DNA of 64,000 nucleotides from Mogibacterium sp. Lineage in GTDB: Bacteria; Bacillota; Clostridia; Peptostreptococcales; Anaerovoracaceae. A model generated the notes under the pieces. It made no database searches. It was given only the letters and a program-made list of their open reading frames with translations, and was not told the DNA's origin. The DNA is taken from positions 1 to 64,000 of the forward strand of contig JAFRKO010000010.1 in assembly GCA_017431685.1 (NCBI GenBank). The letters run 5' to 3'. Positions 59,917-64,000 of this stretch are shown in pieces. Position 1 is the stretch's first letter, and every line of letters starts with the position of its first letter. The translations under genes were made by a program, and so were the position numbers.

Positions 59917-60084
59917 TTATATAATAACGACTTTTTCGCTGATCCTGCTAAAGGAATCAATAAACCATCTATTACATTGCCTGAGATCATCAGCAGTACA
60001 GTCTGCCTTGATCAATCTGCTTTCCACCCCGGATTCATGTTCGATGATTGCATCAAAGTGATCTTCTATGTATTCCTCAGACAT
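59917..60084 (-). CDS. Possible 55-residue acidic ORF in the gap before the Vat gene
   Basis: Below the usual length cutoff. It reads MSEEYIEDHFDAIIEHESG..., continues with LIKADCTADDLRQCNRWF and ends EKVVII-stop. Its acidic amphipathic composition looks coding, but there is no Shine-Dalgarno and no family match. It may be a remnant. The rest of the 59759-60128 gap shows nothing else I can support. Confidence 0.35.
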   Translation of the reverse strand: MSEEYIEDHFDAIIEHESGVESRLIKADCTADDLRQCNRWFIDSFSRISEKVVII

Positions 60085-60128
60085 TGCGAGGCAGATGAAT
60101 GATTTCTTTGACTATCGGCCACAGATTT

Positions 60129-60827
60129 TTACCTCTGGAACCGTAGACAAGGATCATGAATGTCTTCATCGAGATCATCGGAGTCTGGTTCTGATCGTTT
60201 CTCTAACTCTGCTTTCACCTTTGCCAGATCACTGCAGGTAAGGACCGGAATAAGACTGTTGATTTCATCAATACTCTTGTCCCACCATTTGAATCCAAGA
60301 AGCATATCTATAAGTTCTTTATCAAAGCGCTTACGGAGTTCCTTCGCAGGATTGCCGGCCACGATGGTGTACGGCTCAATATCACTCCCGACAACGCTGT
60401 TCGCACCTATAATCGCTCCATCGCCTATATGGACTCCAGGAAGGATCACCGCGTTCTGACCGATCCAGACATCGTTCCCGATTACCGTATTTCCCTTAAA
60501 AGGCATATCTGATGCTTCAGGTGCCTCCATCTCCCAACCCTCAAGCGTATAGAACGGAAATGTTGAGACGGCGTTCATCTGATGATTCGCATCATTCATA
60601 ACAAACTCGACACCTGCCGCGATCTGGCAGAACTTCCCTATAATCAGTTTGTCTTTACTCCACGGATATAAGTGTGTCACATGGCTTTCAAACTTTGAAT
60701 CTGCGATATATGTAAAGTCACCAACGATTATGTTGGGATTCGTTATCGTTGGTTTTACATAGATTTCATTTTCGTATCCAGAAATCGGATGGATTGCATT
60801 CGGGTCAGGATCTTTTCCTTTTTTCAC
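60129..60827 (-). CDS. Vat/CatB-family xenobiotic O-acetyltransferase
   Basis: A 232-aa left-handed beta-helix acetyltransferase. The family acetylates streptogramin A or chloramphenicol. Visible: the VMNDANHQM loop with the catalytic-type His, hexapeptide repeats (VIGNDVWIGQNAVI, GVHIGDGAIIGANSVV) and the trimer-forming C-terminus. The GTG start has GGAGG at ideal spacing. It sits beside a TipAS and an Imm5-like gene, suggesting a small resistance or self-protection group. Native substrate unknown; some relatives are not resistance enzymes. Confidence 0.92.
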   Translation of the reverse strand: MKKGKDPDPNAIHPISGYENEIYVKPTITNPNIIVGDFTYIADSKFESHVTHLYPWSKDKLIIGKFCQIAAGVEFVMNDANHQMNAVSTFPFYTLEGWEMEAPEASDMPFKGNTVIGNDVWIGQNAVILPGVHIGDGAIIGANSVVGSDIEPYTIVAGNPAKELRKRFDKELIDMLLGFKWWDKSIDEINSLIPVLTCSDLAKVKAELEKRSEPDSDDLDEDIHDPCLRFQR

Positions 60828-60927
60828 AACTGTTCCTCCGCAAACGTGAATTTGCCGTTTTGATCAAGCGTTGTTCTCATAGGATTCCATCAGGGCAGGC
60901 ACATTCCTGCCGTTGATCATCTCAGCT

Positions 60928-61296
60928 TCACTTTCTGCAATAAGACTTTATTGCCTTAGCTGCAAATTCTGCAGTACCTTCTCCGGCTGCAGCATTTATA
61001 TTCTTCGTGAATTCTCCACCACTTCCGTATGCTTCGCCAAGACTTGCAAGGATCTCATCAGTGCAGGTGTAATAATGAGCTGTGATAAAACACTGCAGTT
61101 TTCTTACCAATGCCTGCGCTTCATCAGAAGCTGAGGACTGATCCTTTATCTCACTGAACTCGCCAAAGACTGCCATCATTTCATTAGCGATTTCATTGTG
61201 ATCCTCCTGCGTATATCCTTTAGTTTTTTCTTCATACTCTCTGTATGCAGGAGTATCGCCCCACAGCTTTTTCGCCTGATTCTTGTATTCAGTCAT
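60928..61296 (-). CDS. TipAS-domain (antibiotic-recognition) protein
   Basis: About 122 aa from ATG 61296 (or 127 aa from 61311). The all-helical TipAS fold is readable: KLWGDTPAYREYEEKTKGY, ANEMMAVFGEF, and FITAHYYTCTDEILASLGEAYG. TipA-type domains bind thiopeptide antibiotics and are often linked to MerR regulators; here the domain stands alone. The upstream Imm5-like stop overlaps the 61311 ATG, while the 61296 start has AGGGA at normal spacing. Confidence 0.82.
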   Translation of the reverse strand: MTEYKNQAKKLWGDTPAYREYEEKTKGYTQEDHNEIANEMMAVFGEFSEIKDQSSASDEAQALVRKLQCFITAHYYTCTDEILASLGEAYGSGGEFTKNINAAAGEGTAEFAAKAIKSYCRK

Positions 61297-61307
61297 TTTC
61301 TTTTCCC

Positions 61308-61781
61308 TCATTGCTTCTGCTCTGTTTTCTTGATTTCCTGCAGATGACAGATCTGCCACAGACGTTCTTTTCTGACTGCTTCCATACAATCGGGATGCAG
61401 TAAACTGATTACTTTTACTGCATAATCAGAGGCTACCATTGCATGCTGTCTCATATGAGCTACAGCAACTGCATGGCCTGCAGCTCTCAAGGCAGCGGAG
61501 ACAGTCGGATCTTCGCTTGCTTTTGCAATTTGATGGATCCTGAAGCTGATCTGCCTGACATCATGTATACGAGCACTGCCCTGCTGCCACTGTTCATTGA
61601 TCATAAAGCCTTCTTTGACTGTGTTACAATCCGGAGCTGAATAATCGATCTTTTCCAGTATGTGGGCAGCCAGTATCAGCGCATATTTGCATAGCTGCAC
61701 CTGAGAAGCATCTTCATATTCCTGATTCAGTATGGATCTTAGCTCTGTATCATCGGGAATCCTGATCTTGGCTTTTGTCAC
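61308..61781 (-). CDS. Imm5-like putative immunity protein
   Basis: A 157-aa helical protein. SARIHDVRQISFRIHQIAKAS and AALRAAGHAVAVAHMRQHAMVASDYAVKVI match the Imm5/putative immunity family seen next to polymorphic toxins. The GTG start overlaps the preceding small gene (GTGA), and GGAGG lies eight bases upstream. No cognate toxin is seen in the window, so this may be an orphan immunity gene or serve another role. Confidence 0.8.
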   Translation of the reverse strand: MTKAKIRIPDDTELRSILNQEYEDASQVQLCKYALILAAHILEKIDYSAPDCNTVKEGFMINEQWQQGSARIHDVRQISFRIHQIAKASEDPTVSAALRAAGHAVAVAHMRQHAMVASDYAVKVISLLHPDCMEAVRKERLWQICHLQEIKKTEQKQ

Positions 61782-61966
61782 CTTACATGCCTCCGATACA
61801 CTAGATAACTCATTCCCCAGATAGCTGCATTTATAACAACGAGTAATACAATCAGCACTCCAGGATCTTCATCTATCTGCACTGTTGCGTCTACGATTCT
61901 CACAAAGAATCTGGAAGCAATCAACATGATCGTAATAGTTACTATAATATGCAAAGTCTTTTTCAT
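61778..61966 (-). CDS. Small two-helix membrane protein
   Basis: A 62-aa protein with two transmembrane helices (IIVTITIMLIASRFF and GVLIVLLVVINAAIWGMSYLV) separated by an acidic loop, ending in Arg-rich residues. It overlaps the Imm5-like gene by 4 nt and is probably co-translated with it. Function unknown. Confidence 0.72.
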   Translation of the reverse strand: MKKTLHIIVTITIMLIASRFFVRIVDATVQIDEDPGVLIVLLVVINAAIWGMSYLVYRRHVR

Positions 61967-62271
61967 TTGATTGTCGCCCAGTCTTTCCGGCTCATAAATA
62001 GCCCCTGCAACATGGAATTTGTATGCATCTCAACAGGCCTGAATCTGGATGTATAATGCCAACCGCTTGCCATTATGCCCTCTTGAGCCTGTAACATCAG
62101 GATGTCATCCCCTGTGAGCCTGGCCTCCTGATGTTGCAGACTGCATTCGATGTGATGATAAATCCATCCATATACGAAAGAGCAGGAATAGGAGTTTTTG
62201 AATTTTTTCTTAAAACGAGGTGATTTTTCAGGCCGTTTTAAGAAAAAATAGCTCGTCTTCCATTTTTGCAT
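61963..62271 (-). CDS. Doubtful ORF; only the C-terminal half looks coding
   Basis: A 102-codon reading. The part corresponding to codons ~10-22 overlaps a 38-bp inverted repeat (62207-62244), so the N-terminus is probably non-coding. The C-terminal ~48 residues (LTGDDILMLQAQEGIMASGW, then HTNSMLQGLFMSRKDWATIK) have protein-like composition, and the stop overlaps the next ATG. Possibly the end of a shortened gene. Confidence 0.28.
   Translation of the reverse strand: MQKWKTSYFFLKRPEKSPRFKKKFKNSYSCSFVYGWIYHHIECSLQHQEARLTGDDILMLQAQEGIMASGWHYTSRFRPVEMHTNSMLQGLFMSRKDWATIK
62207..62244. repeat. 38-bp inverted-repeat element, copy 1
   Basis: Starts TTCTTAAAA and ends TTTTAAGAA. The pairing extends outward to a perfect 15-bp inverted repeat (62203-62217 with 62234-62248). 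It is not a terminator: the T-run comes before and the A-run after the stem on both strands. Copy 2 is at 62405-62442. Confidence 0.78.
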
Positions 62272-62587
62272 GATTATACGTTAAAAAATAACCAGGTTCC
62301 GATAATTATTGTAAAGTTTTTTGGTTAACAAATGCGCAAATTTGTCGTATCAGAATCTTTTTGGGACATATCACTGCTCAAACATCTGTTTCAGGATAAA
62401 ACAATTCTTAAAAGCACCTATTTTTTCAACCAATTTTAAGAATATTATTTTAAACTCCTTTTCAGGGCTGAAAACCAACTGTTACTTATTCAAAACTGAT
62501 TATTTTTATTCATTTTGGTCAAGGTGGTATCTGTATGATATCACCTATTGAAATTTCAAAGGAATCCGCCAGAAAGTGACTGCTTTT
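62272..62587. other. 316-nt AT-rich spacer with repeat elements
   Basis: No gene supported. It contains copy 2 of the 38-bp element (62405-62442), a TTTTCAGGGCTGAAAA palindrome (62459-62474), and a GGTGGTATC/GATATCACC inverted repeat (62524-62546). Short open readings here lack ribosome sites. Confidence 0.6.
62405..62442. repeat. 38-bp inverted-repeat element, copy 2
   Basis: TTCTTAAAA-N20-TTTTAAGAA, the same length and ends as copy 1, with 28 of 38 positions identical by eye, including TTTTTCA in the loop. The starts of the two copies are 198 nt apart. Confidence 0.78.
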
Positions 62588-62761
62588 TCAGCGTTTTCTA
62601 ACGAATAGTGGAGAGACAATCGTTATGATCAGCCCTGTAAAGAAAATCCATGCAGCCAAATCTGGCACCGGCTTACTTATGACTACAAGAAATGACATGA
62701 TGATTCCCGCAATCAACATGATTATCAGCCCAACTTTTGTTGCATTGCTAAAATCTTTCAT
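62588..62761 (-). CDS. Small two-helix membrane protein
   Basis: A 57-aa protein with two transmembrane helices (KVGLIIMLIAGIIMSFLVVI and AAWIFFTGLIITIVSPLF), ending VRKR. ATG 62761 is chosen for GGAGG eight bases upstream. It lies 28 nt after the upstream hypothetical gene. Unknown function; comparable to the 61778-61966 protein in layout, though not clearly homologous. Confidence 0.72.
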   Translation of the reverse strand: MKDFSNATKVGLIIMLIAGIIMSFLVVISKPVPDLAAWIFFTGLIITIVSPLFVRKR

Positions 62762-62789
62762 TTCATATACCTCCACAAACTGTAATTTA

Positions 62790-63482
62790 TCAGTCCGTTG
62801 CCGACACGAGCATTACTACATATCTGTTCATGCTCTTGTCATAAATGCTCCAGCAACATGCGCCATACCATTCGTGTCCGGCGTCAAACAAATCCGACCA
62901 GTCCGTCGTCCATTCATATATGTCAAGCGCACCTGTACCGTTTGGAAACAGAACCTCGTTCACTTTTTTGAAGTCTTCAGGCTTATTTCTTCTGCCATGC
63001 ACCGGTTCCATGACAGCATACCAGTAAGGGACTGTCGTTCCACAGTTCTCGTCATTTGGTTCCCATTCGGCATCATAACAGACATTGCCATAATAATCGA
63101 TCTTTACAATATTCGGACAATAGAAAAAATCATTTGGCTCCAATGGAGTTGGTTTAGCCTTATCGATATCATAGATCAACGGGGACATCTTATCCGCTAC
63201 ATCATCGCCATATCTTTCTCTGATGCCCTTAAGATCCTCTATACTGTTTTCTGCCAGGCGGTCAAAGACAACTATCAGGGCCTCCCTGTGTGATCGCAGA
63301 CCTTCATAAAATTTATCACTTTTTAAAAGATGATAGTCAACCTCACCGACAATATAGTATTCGTCATCCAAATCATATGGTCTTATAAAATCATAGAAAG
63401 GGTCTTTTGTTATTTCTTTCATATTAGATACCTTAGAATTGCGATTTAGCGATATCCCAACAAATGAGAATTTATCAATCAA
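62790..63482 (-). CDS. Hypothetical cytosolic protein, TTG start
   Basis: A 230-aa protein without membrane segments; no family recognised. It is rich in Tyr/Trp/Asp (YDFIRPYDLDDEYYIVGEVD, YWYAVMEP, DWSDLFDAGHEWYGACCWS). The TTG 63482 start has AGGAGGG five bases upstream, and the promoter at 63526-63554 excludes the earlier ATG. A later ATG (63422) with a weaker site is the alternative. It may be an immunity-type protein by context. Confidence 0.62.
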   Translation of the reverse strand: MIDKFSFVGISLNRNSKVSNMKEITKDPFYDFIRPYDLDDEYYIVGEVDYHLLKSDKFYEGLRSHREALIVVFDRLAENSIEDLKGIRERYGDDVADKMSPLIYDIDKAKPTPLEPNDFFYCPNIVKIDYYGNVCYDAEWEPNDENCGTTVPYWYAVMEPVHGRRNKPEDFKKVNEVLFPNGTGALDIYEWTTDWSDLFDAGHEWYGACCWSIYDKSMNRYVVMLVSATD

Positions 63483-63525
63483 TTCTACCCTCCTTACATG
63501 ATTTTTTAGGAGGTTTTCTGATTTC

Positions 63526-63555
63526 ATTGTAGCGAGCAAAAATTGAACTTACAAT
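63526..63555 (-). promoter_or_regulatory. Sigma-A promoter with the same layout as that of the XRE-HD gene
   Basis: Minus strand TTGTAA (63549-63554), 17-nt spacer, TACAAT (63526-63531). It shares CTCGC before the -10 and GTTCAAT after the -35 with the promoter at 13069-13098. The ATTGAA-CT palindrome has one mismatch here (TACAAT instead of TTCAAT). Confidence 0.78.
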
Positions 63556-63585
63556 AAAAAACTCAAGCAATGCTTGAGTTTTTTT
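63556..63585. terminator. Bidirectional terminator-like hairpin
   Basis: ACTCAAG (63561-63567) with CTTGAGT (63573-63579) and a CAATG loop, flanked by A5 on the left and T5 or more on the right, so it can act on both strands. It separates the minus-strand genes from the plus-strand region at the right edge. Confidence 0.86.
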
Positions 63586-63701
63586 GGATATTATATCGTT
63601 TAGCATATTGCCATAACAAAGCATAATGCTAATACCGCTATTATGATTTTTAAACTACGTGTTAATTACTGATCAGGATCTCAATCGGATCCGGAACTAA
63701 C

Positions 63702-63734
63702 AGGGAAAGAGGAGTTCGCTTCTCTTCCCTTTTA
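63702..63734 (+). terminator. Hairpin with T-run before the plus-strand ORF
   Basis: AGGGAAAGAG (63702-63711) with CTCTTCCCT (63722-63730), followed by TTTT. No plus-strand gene ends here, so it is either a leader attenuator of the ORF at 63761 or the end of an unseen transcript. Confidence 0.65.
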
Positions 63735-63760
63735 GCGTTTTTGCTATGTGGGAGGATCTA

Positions 63761-64000
63761 ATGACCGCAAAAGAACTATTACTTCAGTATGAGAACGCTA
63801 TTATCAAAGAGAAGATCCTGAGAGATTTTATCTCCAGTCAGAGGAAGATGATAAAAGCCTTGTATCACATACCCGGTCGACTCGATCGACAGATGAAAGA
63901 AGATCTCTCTCGTCTGGAGAAGAAGCTGACTCCATATGAGGAAGAGCTCGTCGGAATACCAAAGACGAAGCAAAAGATCTTCGACCTGATCACAGAAATC
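63761..64000 (+). CDS. Start of a plus-strand coiled-coil protein (phage/element-like, DUF1492-type), cut by the window
   Basis: The first 80 codons, running off the right edge. The product starts MTAKELLLQYENAI and is rich in charged helices (RLEKKLTPYEEELVG), like the DUF1492/ArpU-type proteins found in phages and integrative elements. GGAGG lies five bases before ATG 63761. It is on the opposite strand to the neighbouring block. The family call is tentative because only the N-terminus is present. Confidence 0.58.
   Translation, partial: MTAKELLLQYENAIIKEKILRDFISSQRKMIKALYHIPGRLDRQMKEDLSRLEKKLTPYEEELVGIPKTKQKIFDLITEI

Noticed and set aside
62207..62248. Rho-independent terminator
   Set aside because: On both strands the T-run precedes the stem and the A-run follows it, the reverse of a terminator.
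1..64000. CRISPR arrays, rRNA or tRNA genes, complete insertion sequences, replication origin
   Set aside because: I looked for regular direct repeats, transposase motifs, conserved rRNA or tRNA features and DnaA-box clusters on both strands and saw none that I could support.

Overview
The window reads as chromosome of an anaerobic, Gram-positive, Clostridia-type bacterium of medium GC. The signs are strong Shine-Dalgarno sites, many lipoproteins with lipoboxes, cell-wall and adhesion modules (Ig-like group 2, InlB-type repeat, RICIN repeats, FIVAR, BspA-like leucine-rich repeats), and many flavin or Fe-S oxidoreductases with no respiratory chain in view. Almost every gene lies on the minus strand. 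The exceptions are a flavin reductase (30407-30976) and a partial ORF at the right edge (63761-64000). No rRNA, tRNA, CRISPR array or complete insertion sequence was recognised.

Layout. 0.2-4.4 kb: two large secreted wall or matrix proteins. 5.1-9.7 kb: an XRE regulator, an RtcB RNA ligase behind a structured leader with its own promoter and terminator, and a GltD-like Fe-S/FAD protein. 10-13 kb: an operon with an XRE-alarmone-hydrolase fusion, an AlkZ-related fragment, a molybdenum-carrier-like protein, an ATC hydrolase and a NUDIX enzyme, closed by a terminator. 13.2-17.2 kb: a GH3 lipoprotein, an Fe-S aldo/keto reductase and a rubrerythrin-like protein. 17.4-24.5 kb: a probable redox or electrophile-stress operon (TetR, two flavodoxins, two aldo/keto reductases, a CMD protein, a DUF4405 membrane protein, and others) headed by a promoter between two perfect 17-bp operators. 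24.6-33.4 kb: assorted hydrolases, a dipeptide epimerase, a nitroreductase, a CPBP protease and small membrane proteins. 33.5-37.8 kb: a compact lipid-related group (YhhN, 2Fe-2S/FAD reductase, CrtI-like desaturase, lipid kinase). 37.9-49.7 kb: housekeeping and surface genes.

The most striking locus is 49.8-57.9 kb. It is a tight operon encoding a NifH-like ATPase, two short nitrogenase component-1-like subunits, HypF, HypC, HypD and HypE, with no HypA, HypB, hydrogenase subunit, NifB or NifEN nearby. HypCDEF is exactly the set that builds the Fe(CN)2CO group of [NiFe] hydrogenases, without the nickel-insertion proteins. The pairing suggests a nitrogenase-like reductase that makes, uses or is matured by an iron-cyanide-carbonyl centre. 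The operon is preceded by a leader RNA in which an intrinsic terminator competes with an upstream pairing, so it is probably controlled by attenuation or a riboswitch.

58-63.5 kb holds a putative ABC-type membrane protein and small hypotheticals, then a resistance/immunity-like group (Vat-type acetyltransferase, TipAS domain, Imm5-like protein, small membrane proteins). The window ends at the start of a plus-strand gene that looks phage- or element-like.

All family calls come from reading the translated sequences. No database search or folding program was run.
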